Shown: positions 11,310 through 22,803, counted from the first letter of the stretch. The stretch is 64,000 nt of DNA from Dryocosmus kuriphilus (GCA_038277395.1 CM076190.1:235320618-235384617), one strand, 5' to 3'. The notes: a model not told the origin generated them from the letters alone. Made by a program: numbers and translations.

Positions 11310-12086
11310 GGGGAGAGTACCCTCAACTGGAAAGCTTCCTCAACTGAATAATGCGTAAAGATAATATTATATTTGAATTAAACGATGTGTAGTATTTTTT
11401 ATATGTAACACCATCAAAACGCGATTGCACTATAATAAGTTTTACCACCTACTTGTCGTTATTAAGTTAACAAAATTTTAAAAAGTATTTTCTGCTTGGC
11501 GAAGTAACTTTTTTTAGTAGTGTTTTTTATTGCTTGTATTCGCAGCACACTTGACATTAAAAACTTCCAAAGAAGAAGTTTTCTAATTTTGATGAACAAC
11601 GTAACTAATGCGTTTTTATTGTCAGTGTGATGTGTCCCGATCTGGATAATTCACGAAAGGTCATATTTGTATGCTGAAGTGATTTTTTTCATGTTTGTAC
11701 GGCTGATTGTTACAAACTTAAAAGTCAGAAAGAAATGAAAGAATGTCAACGCGAACCTTGCTTACCTAATAATTTTTAAAAAATAATTAAAAGTATTATT
11801 TACATTAACAGAATGACATTACAAGGTAATAGTGTTGGAATGTTATTTAGTGACATCTAGAAGAATATCCAGATCGTGGTCCAAGAATCTAATCTGGATA
11901 AAAGTGAAATTGTTCTGAAAAATATTAGTTATGAACACATATCTTATTTAATCTATGTTACGATGCCTGAATTGTTTAAATGGATTTTTGGTCTTCAGTT
12001 TCGTACCTAATTCTCTCATTGTTGCTTAAAATTTTTAAGTATTATGTAGTCAAAACTTCTCTTATCCAGCTGAGTGCACCCTCTCC
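11310..12086. mobile_element. TA-flanked non-autonomous DNA transposon (MITE-like)
   Basis: The ends form an imperfect inverted repeat. The left end after TA reads GGGGAGAGTACCCTCAACTG. The right end on the minus strand, also next to TA (12087-12088), reads GGAGAGGGTGCACTCAGCTG. Length is 777 bp. The interior is AT-rich and has no transposase. The TA duplication suggests the Tc1/mariner superfamily, but the TIR alone does not settle the family. Confidence 0.65.
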
Positions 12087-12689
12087 TATATATTTATAAT
12101 ACGAAGACTCTAATATCGTAGTCATATAAGAAAATCTTTTGCTTTCTGTCATGGTAGCCAAAATATATCATATTGCTAACAGGTAGGTTAAATATTTCAA
12201 TTGGCTAATCTTTCAGGTTTGAATGCGTGGTTGTCGAACACCTGAGAGTAAATTAGACAAATAAATTTGATCCGTAAGGCAATGTTTCATTGGCTTCATT
12301 TGCCATTCTCATCAGGCTATGTTTAAGTAACATAAACAAAATTATTTTGGACGCAGTCGAACAGAATATACAAAAAAAATTCTTAAATATGATTATATCA
12401 CAAAGTAAAACAATCATTTACCATGAGTCGCTAGCAATATCTTATTAGGTAATTAACATGAAGATCAACCCGTTGCATAAATTTAAAGATTCGCATTTGG
12501 ACCCAACTATAATTTATAAGATTAGACAAAGATAATATCAATAAGCAGCATGAAACCAACTTTGTATACATATTTCTTTTTCACGATTGTCCTGCATCAT
12601 ATATAGATTTAAAAAAGGGCTCTAAAACATATCTCTGAATATAAGAATAATAAAAATAGTAAAAATGTAAATGTTAAGAATCAAGATAA
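12087..12689. other. AT-rich, nothing recognised
   Basis: No ORF, TIR or repeat that I can support. Confidence 0.4.
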
Positions 12690-13690
12690 TTGCAATGAAA
12701 TATTCTGGTAAAGCATCATTTTTGTATGCTTTCTTTCCACCTAATTTTAAACAGATGTCTAATTCATCAATTCGAATACCGTCTAGTGGGGGTTTGTGTC
12801 AACTAAAATTTGATAGAATATTATATTCGCATTCGAACTATGTAATACGAATGTATTCAAAGCTTTAAGTCGATTCGATATGTTTAAGTGTATCAAAATT
12901 GGAATACAACATTTGACTCTAACTTTAACAAGATAAGAAGTATTAATCAAAATATCCTGAAAAATGTTTAAAAAAGATCATGAACTAGAAAATATACAGA
13001 CGGAACATTTGTTAGAAATCGTTTAAAAATGTTACGAGGTTGTATCTAGTTGACAAAAGAACAAACTTTGAAGCGATGCAAAATATTACATCCTCTTTAA
13101 GCCTAAATCAGTGAAACATTAGTTACCAATTGAAGAAATTTAAGGTCAAATTTTATTTATCAATTATAGAGAAGAGTGAATTACTAAAGATTAACGGAAA
13201 ATTACTTATACGATTAGCCAAAATATTGACTAAATCCATAGTAGAAATTTACATATTGATTGATTAGTAATAACATATTAATTTACATATGCTGTATACG
13301 AGTATGTTAATTAAAAAAATATCACACATATGGGAATCAGAACAAATAAAAAATTTTAAACAAAACAACGCGAACAAGAAGCCCTTTAATCTTTATTGAA
13401 ACAAGAAGAGGAGAATATTGTCAATTTTGTAAATAAGCAAAGTCGGCTCCACCAGTGTAACATATTTGGATGTTATTGCTTCAGGATGGAAAAGTTAAAA
13501 ATATTTACACACTTAACTTTACCTTTCTTTATTCATGCTATAATTAAACACGCAGAATCACCTTAAAATTTGATAAAACAAAACAGCTCACACGAAATTG
13601 TAGAAGAATCACAAGATTTATTTTACGAAACTAAAATAAGAAAAATATTATACAATTTATTAGTGATTTATGTTAATAATGTATTAGTAA
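12690..13690. repeat. dispersed repeat, copy 1
   Basis: Homologous to 36679-37190. Both begin at TTCTGGTAAAGCATCATT. They share TCATCAATTCGAAT, TCAAAATTGGAATACAA and, further on, CTTTATTGAAACAA and TTATTTTA..GAAACTAAA blocks in the same order. The left copy is longer because of extra sequence between blocks. No coding content. Each copy lies beside an APE-type LINE fragment. Confidence 0.6.
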
Positions 13691-13759
13691 CGGAAGTCGC
13701 TAATAAGCTAGAAAATACATTTCTTAATTTTTTTCAATATGCAGCCACTCAGTATAGTA

Positions 13760-13796
13760 ATAACAATAATAATTATTATTATTATCATTATTATGT
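13760..13796. repeat. (AAT/ATT)n tract in LINE 3' end
   Basis: Trinucleotide tract close to the element's 3' end. On the minus strand it follows the shared CAATGAACTTCCGAGTTCGC tail. A similar tract follows the same tail in the copy ending near 29515. Confidence 0.8.
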
Positions 13797-13844
13797 TGTA
13801 GCTTTGCGAACTCGGAAGTTCATTGCCTCAGATACCCAGAACCG

Positions 13845-14835
13845 TCACGCATCTCTGTCCTGTGCATCTACCATCCAGTTTAAATAATCATGTCCTAGCT
13901 CTTTTATATCGTCCCTTACACTTTTCTCCCATCTGTTTCTCGGTTTGCCTAGAGGTTTCCTACTAATCGGTTTTCCTCTTAAAACTTCCGCCACTGTTCT
14001 TTCGTTGCCCATTCCTAGAACATGTCCCGCCCATCTTAATTTACGCGCTTTCATCGCTATTAATATTTGGTGACCCGCAGAGAGCCTGCAGCTCATCTTT
14101 ATGCAGTTTCCCCCATTCACCAGTCTCTTCGTACCTTTTGGGGGCATAGATCTTTCTAAGTACTTCATTTTCGAATACTCTAAGCCTCTTCTCCTCTCCT
14201 TTCGTCAACCCACAGTTTTCGCACCCATACATGAAGATCGGCATGATAATCGTTTTCGTTTGGTAAATTCTTACTTTGATGTTTCTAGATAACGATCGCG
14301 AATTTAGTAATGTATTTGTTGCATGGTAGCACATACTGCCAGCGTGAAGCCGCCTGTTGATTTCCGTTTTAATGTATTTGTCGCTAGTTATAATGGTCCC
14401 GATGTATTTAAACTCATTAACTCTCTCAAATTTCATATTTCCGGTCATTAGATCCCCCTCTTCATTGCTTTTTTCTGATCTGTCGACGATGAAATATTCT
14501 GTCCTCGATTCGCTAACATCTAAATTTATTTCCATGGCTTTTTTGATCAAGATTTCGGAATTTTTAGCTACCGTTTCTTTGTCATCCCCGAGTAAGTCGA
14601 GATCATCCGCATATCCCAGAATTTGTATTATCCCATTGAGGCTAGCACCGGACGGATTCGTTTGTTCTTGTCTTACCACGTATTCTAAAACCAAGTCAAA
14701 AAGGATGCTCGAAGACGCATCGCCCTGTTTCAGGCCATCGCGGATCAAAAACCCTTCAGATAAACTTCTTAAGCAAACTTCGGTAAGTCTAACCAATTTC
14801 CTTGGTACACCCAAGAACTCGAGAATCCAATACAT
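13845..14835 (-). pseudogene. LINE reverse transcriptase and C-terminal region
   Basis: The frame starting MYWILEFLGVPRKLVRL carries the RT motif DGLKQGDASSS and the catalytic loop GYADDLDLLG, with both aspartates intact. It then carries the thumb-like HAGSMCYHATNTLL and the FMYGCENCGLT segment. A frameshift near 14150 leads into the tail RWAGHVLGMGNERTVAEVLR and GKPRNRWEKSVRDDI. About a dozen residues before KQGD are missing relative to the copy at 28.2 kb. Motifs upstream, including the first catalytic aspartate, are deleted. Confidence 0.88.
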
Positions 14836-14909
14836 TCGTGTGCGTATAATAGATAATTGTTACAGTTAGTTCAATTGCCTTTGTTATTTTTCAACCTCTT
14901 TATAGCTAT

Positions 14910-15134
14910 TTATATTTCCTTATCAGTGGGCTCATCAATTAGTAGAACAGCAATGTCTATTTCACCGAGATTAGCATCAACGGGGGATTCGCGTACGTTT
15001 AATAGCTTATCGAAATAGTTTTTCCATAAATTTAGTCTGTCCGTTGCATCAGCTACTAGATTGCCATTTTCGTCCCTCGTTACTTCGGTTCTACTTTCAA
15101 AGCCTTTCCTTATAAAATAGATTCCCCTGTACAT
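14910..15134 (-). pseudogene. LINE endonuclease-RT linker
   Basis: A 74-codon frame with KGFESRTEVTRDENGNLVAD and DRLNLWKNYFDKLLNV. This is typical of the region between endonuclease and RT in this LINE type, where the newly copied strand length is set by the W-x-x-Y-F-x-x-L-L segment. It ends as the sequence enters the start of RT (IAIKRLKNNKG in another frame), after which several hundred bases of RT are missing. Confidence 0.75.
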
Positions 15135-15597
15135 CTCACGCGGTTTATTTTGCTTTTTAAGCGTGCCTCTTGCTAGTATTTTATTCTTTTTCCACTCCCT
15201 TTTCTCGGTTCTGTAGAACGTATTTGTACTTTTACTAATCTCGAGATACTTCTTATGTGCTTGGTCGCACTTACTTTGTAAACAAATTTCTTTGGGCTTT
15301 GTTCGCTTTTTAAGCCATAGTTTGCATTCTTTGTCGAAACAAGGTTTGCTTTTGGTTACTTTCTGTAAACCTATAGTATTTTCGTGGCTGTCTTTATCGC
15401 CTCTTTAATACTGCCACACAGGGTTTCCGGATCTTCCTAACAATTGTGGCTATCGTCCCCTGTTTATGAAGAGCATGGAAACTATTAGGTATCTTTAATT
15501 GATAGTTCAATGTTTCTGTTGGTATTTTAAAGTTATCTATATTGAAACGTACTGCTGGCTCTGGAGGTCTGGTTGTCTTATTTAACGCTAGTCTAGA

Positions 15598-16370
15598 TCA
15601 TAGTTTCACCATCACGTGAAAGTGGTCTGAATTTAAATCCGCTCCCCTGTACGATCTTACATCGAGAATGTTTGTATGACGTCTTCTGTCAATTAAAACG
15701 TGATCAATCTGATTGCGAGTGACACCATCTGGTGAGATCCATGTGGCCTTATGCATATTTTTATGCTTGAAATATGTGCTTTTGACAAGATGGTGCTTTG
15801 AAGCTGTAAAGTTTATTGCTCTAGTCCCATTATCATTACTGACGTCATGAAAACTTTCTGACCCTATTGTAGGCCTATACATCGGTTCTTTGTCAATTTT
15901 CGCGTTGAAGCCTCCCAATACTGTTTTTGCGTCAAACTTCGAGAACATGTCAAAAACTTGTTCGATTGTTTCGTAAAGTGACCTTTAGTATTTTCGTCTT
16001 TGTCCTCGGTAGGGCAGTGAAAGTTAATTAGAACCTGGTTGCAAAAATTACCCTTTAGTACAATATACGATAGTCGGTCTTTAATGAATTGCATATCGAT
16101 AACCGCTTGCGAAACTCGTTTATTAATAAGAAAACCGGTCCCAAGTTTGCGCCCTTTATCTCCACCATAGTGAAAAGTGTAATTATCCTTAGAGATTAAG
16201 GCGTACTCGCCCGGGCAGCAGCTCCCTTGAAGTGCTATTATATCAATATCGTACCTTCTTGAGCTATCTCAATGAGTTCGCTAAATCCGCCATTATATAG
16301 AATACGCGCGTTCAGAGTTCCTGCCTTAAGATATTTTATTGTAGTTGTTAGTTTTTGGAAGTTAGCCATG
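15598..16370 (-). pseudogene. LINE AP-endonuclease domain, frameshifted
   Basis: From the Met at about 16369 the reading passes GTLNARILYNGGFSELIEIA, then after a frameshift GSCCPGEYALISK and GTGFLINKRVSQAV. After another frameshift near 15960 it gives VLGGFNAKI (the usual G-D-F-N-A with D changed to G), SNDNGTRAINF, TWISPDGVTRNQIDHVLID and the final GADLNSDHFHVMVKL. These are the APE-type endonuclease signatures, including the S-D-H catalytic motif. This enzyme normally nicks target DNA to prime reverse transcription. At least two frameshifts inactivate it. Confidence 0.88.
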
Positions 16371-16399
16371 ATAGTTTGAAGAAATTCCGCACGTTAGAT

Positions 16400-16981
16400 A
16401 TCCTGTTCGGATCGCAGGTGAGTCCACCGTCCCAGGAGTCTTAACCCCCACAGCTGCCTAGCTGTAAATATGGGAGCTTTCCAAATTTGGCAAGAACCGT
16501 GCCAAATTGTCGTCAGATACATTACGGTTTCTGCCTCGTATCCTAACGTCCTCCTGCAATGCAGTGCGACACAGTGGCAGTTTACCACACAGGCGAATCA
16601 TTCCACATATTCCTTGCGGGCAGTGTCATCGCTGTTGTATCCAATGGGGCAGCAGGATTTTCCCCTTACAAGAACTTTAGTTTTGATTTGGGCAGTCTTT
16701 CTAGGTGGATACACGCTGCGCCTCGGCTTAGCAGAACCCACCTATTAATTACGGATGCGAAAGGGTGAATCCCCCAAATCTACATATGCTTGTTGTGTGC
16801 CTACTTTTAACCAATGTGGGTTCACCACACCCACGACTGGTACCTATCGGCTGTCCGCGACTGCTTATTCTTGTATTCGTAGTTAACCTCAGAATATGTC
16901 CAACCTCAGGGTCCGTTCCTCCATCCGCAACCTGAGAACGCGCTGCGTAGTGGTGACAGGAACCCACCGAGCAGCATACCT
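16400..16981 (-). other. probable 5' leader of the LINE
   Basis: GC-richer than the surroundings and directly upstream of the endonuclease start. Frames on both strands (64-92 codons) show no domain. I infer it is the element's 5' UTR, with the outer end near 16981 where composition drops abruptly to AT-rich. Confidence 0.45.
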
Positions 16982-17505
16982 TGATTTACTTTCATAAAAT
17001 AAATTTGTGATTTTTTACAATTTCATTAGTAAAATTCTAAAGCATGACTATTTGTTAGTAAAACGCTTAAATACTAGTTCAATTAGTAAAACTTTTTATA
17101 ATTCATATTTACAGAGTACCATTATTCTAAAACTGTCATCTGCACAATATATTAGTTTTCCAATTTTAGACCTTCACATAGCAGTCCATAACGCTTTGCT
17201 TAATTATAAAACAAGAATCTAATTTTAAAGACCATAATTTATAAAAATTAAATTCTAGGGGGTAAAATTAATTAATATACGATGAAACGGGGCTAAATGA
17301 TACGGTAAGGCAAAGCGCGAAACCAAAAATTCTTATTATGCATGCGACGAGTGTGTCCACAGATTACGAGAAAGTTTTCTTTTTCAGGGAAAGAATTTCG
17401 CCAAATTAGTGATGACATAGTTGTCAATCTCATTCATCACACAGACGAGGTGCATACATATCTATATATATACGTACTATTCAAAATTAGGTAGAAATCG
17501 TTTAG
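16982..17505. other. AT-rich stretch, one suspicious short frame
   Basis: Mostly unassigned. At about 17394-17478 the plus strand reads GKEFRQISDDIVVNLIHH and a few more residues before a stop, directly after a TTTTCTTTTTCAG that would serve as a splice acceptor. It could be a stray exon or chance; I cannot identify it. Confidence 0.25.
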
Positions 17506-17847
17506 AATGAGTTTGCAGTTCGAAATTGGAAAAAGAACCATGTCCTAACAAATGGTCATACATCTAACTCTGTTCATGTATCTCTGGAAATACGCATCGC
17601 CGAACTATGTTTATTTATGTCATTTTCCAGCAACGATCCTATAATAGATTTTATAATAGGATTGGCATATATGAATGGATGTACTTGGAAGAGTATAGAA
17701 TATTCTAATATTTTTGCCAGAGTAAGCGAAAACACAAAAGCTGTTGGAGCATTATGTCACTAGTTCAACGTGGATGAGAATGGTAAATTAATTTTAAAGC
17801 CGCTGGCTGTGCATGCGTATATTAATGTTGAAATTAAAGGTTCGTAA
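17506..17847 (+). pseudogene. bacterial-looking ORF end, unidentified, one internal stop
   Basis: After a stop at 17503 the plus strand is open for 85 codons, has one TAG at 17761-17763, then runs 27 more codons to TAA (17845-17847). The composition is protein-like rather than AT noise. Examples are DPIIDFIIGLAYMNG, CTWKSIEYSNIFARVSENTK and, after the TAG, NVDENGKLILKPLAVHAYIN. I do not recognise the family and see no start codon that is clearly the real one. Six bases after the stop lies a perfect 14-bp stem followed by six T residues, the layout of a bacterial gene end. Inference: a laterally acquired and decaying bacterial fragment, or assembly contamination. Confidence 0.5.
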
Positions 17848-17852
17848 AAGAT

Positions 17853-17894
17853 AAAAAAGCCAACTAATTATTCCGTCGGATAGTTGGCTTTTTT
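17853..17894 (+). terminator. rho-independent-type terminator hairpin
   Basis: Arms 17853-17866 (AAAAAAGCCAACTA) and 17881-17894 (TAGTTGGCTTTTTT) are perfectly complementary over 14 bases. The loop can extend the fold through TCC/GGA around GTC. GC-containing stem, U-tract and placement 6 bases after a stop codon are the classical intrinsic terminator features. Such a structure has no ordinary role in insect nuclear DNA. Confidence 0.7.
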
Positions 17895-18999
17895 ATAAAA
17901 AAGGTTTTTAATTTTATATGTTTCCTAAGCCTCTTTTATTTATATACTTGTTGCAAAATATACTTCCATTTCGTTCCGGAGCACGAAAATGGGGCCAAAA
18001 GATAAAGGAAACGTTAAAGTACAACGAACATATAAAAGGCGAAAATAGCACATTTTGACTTTATACCGCAAAAACGTTCATGACTCATAAAATAAAATCA
18101 ACAAACTGGAAACTTTTCCTCTGGTCGTACTATGTTTTTACACAATAAAAAATTATTGATAAAACAGGTCAAAGAATTAAAGTTTAATCGTCCCCATTGC
18201 CCTTACAAAAAATTAGGTGACCATTTATTACATAAGAGACTTATTAGAGATTATTATTAATGTAATGTTTTATTTATTATTAGTATTATTATAGCTTATT
18301 TTTTTTTTTTTATAAAGAATTTTAATATACAGCCTTCTTTATCTTCTTCACACTTTCAAGTCTTTCTAATTTCAATGTTTACTATTAACTTAAGTTTTAT
18401 TATCATATAAGAATAATAATATAGTTAATAATATTAATAATAATAATAATAATATTATTTGTGAATTTCCTTAATTCAAAATAACATCTCTTACTTCAGG
18501 CATCCCTTTACGCGTGAGCAAAGGTTGCGATGCTTCGTAGTCCTTAGTAGGATTATTTTATCTATTTGAAGAACGCGCAAGCAAAATATTTTTTGAAACG
18601 ACATATGAAACTAAAAATTCTACTGAGCACTTGCCGCGTTCGCGATCATGTTCAGTAGCGAAGTACCGTGGTATGAGTAACTGTGGGAGGAGGTGGACTA
18701 AATGATAATAATAATTTTTCACCAATGAAACTAATAACCTTTGCCATCGCTCTCCTACCAGGTTCTTTGAGGTTAATAAGTTCGAGAACTGAACCTGAGG
18801 CCTTAAACAGAATCATCGGCGTGAAAATGCGTGAAAAAATATAGACCTGCATTGAAAGAATCTCCGACCATTAAATCTTCCATGTGCAACTTAAAATCTA
18901 TGACAAAAGCGGGATGAACACTTTTCTGAAGCCGAAGGTTTCTTTGTTGCTATCTAAGATGAGTTAATGAATACGAGTAACTACCAAAAGCACATCCTC
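17895..18999. other. AT-rich, trinucleotide tracts, no gene
   Basis: Contains T-runs (18298-18312) and AAT/TAA tracts (18260-18295, 18410-18460). A 66-codon minus-strand frame at 18652-18852 has no motif. Confidence 0.4.
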
Positions 19000-19110
19000 A
19001 GTATTGAGGCGATTATCAATATGTGCCTCTTCTGTGTAAATCCACATGACACAACTCAGCACATCATCCATCACTGTACGAGGATTGAATAGAAAAAAAT
19101 TCACCCGTAG
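19000..19110 (+). pseudogene. LINE C-terminal zinc-knuckle remnant
   Basis: The plus strand reads CLFCVNPHDTTQHIIHHC before a stop. This is the C-x2-C ... H-x4-C knuckle found near the C-terminus of R1-type and related LINE polyproteins. It lies upstream of the R1-like RT at 19640, so it probably belongs to a different, older insertion. Only this short piece can be supported. Confidence 0.5.
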
Positions 19111-19639
19111 ATACAGTGATGCTGCTGGGATTATCTACCAGCAGAATGCCCTAAACCTTGGCTTGCTAGACGAGTGTCAAAATACTCTCCAGCGAAAGTG
19201 CTAGAGCACGAACATCATCTCCTCTACCGGGACAGGTCTATCCTGACACCCCATTCAGACATAAACGACCTTCCGTCCTCTGTCGGAACAAGCATGATGA
19301 TCGTGTCAGAATAATTGGCATCAGTGTGACATACTGGAAAGATCCAAGAATATGCGGAGATGAGCCAGGAAATCATGGCCGTGTAGGGAGTGAAGAAGGT
19401 CACCCTCCACTCTGTCGTTTTCTCTTCCAAAGGGAACGTTCACGCGAGGCACATCCAGCACTTGGAGGACATGATAGTTGGAAAATTTTAACATCTTATT
19501 CAGGAAGTGAAGTGAAGTTGTGTATGTCGTAAGCCGCTCGTTATATTTCCATACAAGAATCGCTTGTCTCAAATGTCGTTTCATAAATCAGGACGAGTGT
19601 TCTGTTTTCCATTCCCAGGTCTTCCTGCGATTGTTCAAA

Positions 19640-20745
19640 GTAGAAAAACCAGATGCTTGTTGTGCTGGACAAGGGGAAGTAGCTGCCGATCACACCAACG
19701 TCCTTTATTCTGCTCTGCATGTTTGAGGTAAACGGGAAACTCTTTGAGAAAGTGATACGGGCCAGACTGAGGACGGCAATAGAGACAGTAGAAGGTCTGG
19801 CCGATAATCATCATGGATTCCGAGAAGGTAGCGATCGGGGCTATACGCGAGGTAATCCAAGGAACCTACAAGGCATGGAGTGGAAACCAAAGGGCATCGA
19901 TGTTTTGTGTCATGGCCACTCTTGATGTCAGGAATGTCTTCAACACATTAAGATGGGTTGAAATCCTTGAAGCGCTCGAAAGATGTTTTAAGTACCCTTG
20001 TACCTTCTGCGCCTAGCCGGCGACTATCTCAAAGAGAGCACTCTGAATTTCGATACAGCCGAAGTGGTGAACTGCGTCAGAGTGAGTGGAGGAGTAGCCC
20101 AGGGTTGGGCATTGGACCCTGATCTCTGGAATGTGGTGTGTAATGCGGTTTTAACGCTCGAAATCCTCGAATGAGTGAATGGGTTAGTGTTTGCTGAAGA
20201 CCTCGCCACAATTGTTACAGTCAGAATTGGGGAACTGTATAAACATAAGGTGTCCATTTCTCCGACATTGGTCTAAAATTAACTGCAAAAGCATGGGCTA
20301 CACCTGGCTAACAAGAAAACAGATATAGTGGTTCTCACGAGACAAAGGCAATTCAGTAAGGCTATCGTAGATGACAACAATGGACATGACATTGAAGCTG
20401 TGAATGAATTGAAGTATTTAGGCGTGTAGATAGATGAGAGGCTTACCCTCAAGACCCAGATCACAAAGGCGGCTGAAACATCGGACTCAATTTCCGCCAT
20501 GTTAACTAGGCTTATGCCGAACCTAGAGGGGCCAAGGAGCTGTAAGAGGAAAATCCTGATGAAAGTGGTGAAATACATCATGATCTATGGGGCAGAAGTG
20601 TCGGCTGATGCTCTCAGGGTGGACTTTTACAGGAAAAAGTTAGCGGCTATCCAAAGTAAGGGCGCAAGTAGAGTGTCGAGTGCTTATAGATCGGTATCTG
20701 GTCCAGCAGTATTGGTCATCGCTTGATGTATACCCATTGATTCGC
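19640..20745 (+). pseudogene. R1-like LINE reverse transcriptase, copy A
   Basis: Successive frames give NGKLFEKVIRARL, a HHGFREG segment, motif A as ATLDVRNVFNTLRWVEILEA, motif B as RVSGGVAQGWALDPDLWNVV, and the catalytic loop as LVFAEDLA (20190-20201). In the loop the first D of F-A-D-D is E. Then come MLTRLMPNLEGPRSCKRKIL, YGAEVSADALRVDFYRKKLA and a final SAYRSVSGPAVLVIA. This order and wording match the R1 group of the R1/I lineage. Several frameshifts and the altered loop make it inactive. It ends shortly before a large TCTAC block. Confidence 0.85.
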
Positions 20746-21530
20746 TGTTTAGTATATACACTCCATTCTACTCCACACTCTCCAATCTACTCTCTACTCA
20801 ACTGCCTACTCTCTACTCTACTCTCTACTCTCTACTCTAATCTATCAACGCTACTCTACTATACTCTATACTTTACTCTCTTCTCTCTACTCTATACTCT
20901 ACTCTTTAATCTAATATACTCTATATCCTAGTTTGATCTACTCTCTACACTCTACTCTATCCTTTACTGTCTACTCTATTCTATACTATACTCTTTGCTC
21001 TACTCTGTTCTTCTCTCTACTCTACTATACACAAATCTACTTTACTCTACTCACTACTTTACTGCACTCTCTTCTCCACCCTCTAGTCTACTCACCACTG
21101 TGCTCTACTACACTACTCTACTCTAATCTACTCTCTACTATCTATTCTACTTTCTATTAAATATTATACTCTACTTTCTACTCCAGGTTCTACGTTCTGA
21201 TATAATTTCTACTCTACTTTCTAGCTTCTACTCTACTTTCTACTCCACCTTCTACTTTCGACTCTGAATTTCTACTTTCTAATCTACTTTCCACTGTCTA
21301 CTCTACCCTAATTTCTACTCTGCTCTAGTTTCTATTCCGCTCTACATTTTACTCTACTTTCTACTCTACTCCACTTTCTACTCTATTTTACTTTCTACTC
21401 TACTATACATTCTACTCTACTCTGCTTTCTACTCTACTATACTTTCTACTCTTCTCAACTTTCTACTCTACCCTACTTTCTACACTACTCTACTTTCTGG
21501 TCTACTCTACTCTACTATACAGAGATTTAT
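20746..21530. repeat. (TCTAC)n pentanucleotide satellite
   Basis: About 0.78 kb of degenerate CTACT/TCTAC repeats, in places drifting to TTTCTACTC. It directly follows R1-like copy A. The same motif borders the 5' end (37443-37456) and the 3' end (45448-45497) of the other R1-like element. Confidence 0.95.
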
Positions 21531-21700
21531 AAGGATTTTAAGAGATTTTAGGGAATTTCAAAGGGTCTAAAAGATTTAGTTATTTGAAATGATTCCAAAG
21601 AATTTTAAGAGACTCGAAAAATTCCAAGGGATTACAAGAGATCCTTAATGAATTTTAATGAAATTTTAGGTAATTTTCAAGACTTAAATGTAGGTTGCTG
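21531..21700. repeat. degenerate GATTTCAAG-type repeat
   Basis: AT-rich repeats built on AAGAGATTTTAGGGAATTTC and similar words. The same repeat family follows the TCTAC tract at 45535-46345 and flanks the LINE at 52593-54528. Confidence 0.7.
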
Positions 21701-21711
21701 TCCTCACAGGT

Positions 21712-22700
21712 TCGAGTGCATAAAGAAAAAAAGATATTTTTGTTGAATGCGAATCGTTTATTATTTCTTTATTCTCAACGTTCTTACGTTAAAGCAGATT
21801 TGATAAACAATTGAATGAAAACTTCAAGCAGTAATTCTTGACCATTTTGTAAAATAAAAATATAATCCTTGGGCTTTGAAGTATAACTGCGCATCCTATG
21901 AAGAGTTTTTTGGAAGCAAATACGAAAAACTTTTTGAGATGAATAATTATCCTTCTCAACATTTTTTTCACATCTCGGATTGTTTCTTCGGAAAATTTAA
22001 TTCTTTTTGTCTAATAATATTTTTACGATTAAAACAAAGACTATGTGTGTTAACAAAAAGAGTAAAAAGAAAATTTTTAGGTCCCTTTGTACTAAATAGC
22101 TTTGTTTTTTAATATTCTTTCGTATGTCGCATAGTTTGGTGGAAAAATTGAATTCTTGGTTTTTATTAATAATATTTTTCATAATTAAAACGAAAAGTAC
22201 GGTTCTTATAAAAAAATATTTTCAGACAAATTTCTAGACCTTTCTGAATTAAATAACATTGTTTTTAACACTTTTTTCGCATTTCGTGTAGTTATGCTGC
22301 AAAGTTGATTTCTTAATATTTATGAATATTTTTCAGGAATAACTCAAGAACTATGAGTCTTATACAGAAATAGTATGAAGAGAATTTGGATGCATTTTGT
22401 GTGAGTAAAACCAGAACCGTTATTCAAAAAGCGCTGCTTTATGAACTGATTCTTTAATTAAGACCTTAGCAAAGTGCACTAAAGCGCAATCCAATCCGAT
22501 TAGGCTTTCGAAATTATCCAATATACAGACAACGACGATCGACGACAGACACACACCAACCAACGTCAAACCTGTTTTTTCGGAATCAAGGTGTCTCGAA
22601 ACGTCGGCATTTCATGAAATCTACGGAAGTTAGTTTTCGTATAAAATTAATATGTTCTCATTGAGATGAAAATACAAAAAATAGTATAAAAGTAGTCTAA
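21712..22700 (+). repeat. 0.9-kb-family repeat unit, 3' flank of proline-rich gene copy 1
   Basis: Starts at GTGCATAAAGAAAAAAAGAT, shared with 47692. It carries the recurring sub-blocks of the arrays at 49.6-51.5 and 61.2-64.0 kb: CATAGTTTGG.GGAAAA, ACGATTAAAAC, GCGCAATCCAATCCGATTAG, ACGACAGACA and GAAACGTCG.ATTTCATGAA. It ends in TTCTCATTGAGATGAAAAT. Diverged; no plus-strand gene. Confidence 0.75.
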
Positions 22701-22803
22701 AATACAAAAGTTTAGACTGCTTTTATACTAACTTTTTCTTATTTTTCTTATTCTGATACTTTTTTTAGGGCCTCAGTGAACTTCGAAGCCCAAATATCAT
22801 AAA

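Larger units (their letters stand above)
13741..16981 (-). mobile_element. APE-type non-LTR retrotransposon, copy 1 (RTE-like by protein motifs)
   Basis: Minus strand. From 16981 a GC-richer leader is followed by an AP-like endonuclease (about 16370-15598), a linker (15134-14910), an RT (14835-14041) and a C-terminal segment (to 13845). It ends with a (AAT)n tract and a short shared tail. Compared with the copy at 28229-29515, the RT part lacks the first RT motifs, so there is an internal deletion at about 14840-14905. Frameshifts make it inactive. Clade assignment was by eye. Confidence 0.85.

Noticed and set aside
20680..21160. Leu/Ser/Tyr-rich ORFs (83 and 75 codons)
   Set aside because: Pure products of the TCTAC satellite.
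20746..21530. Telomeric repeat
   Set aside because: The insect telomere motif is TTAGG; this is TCTAC, degenerate and internal.
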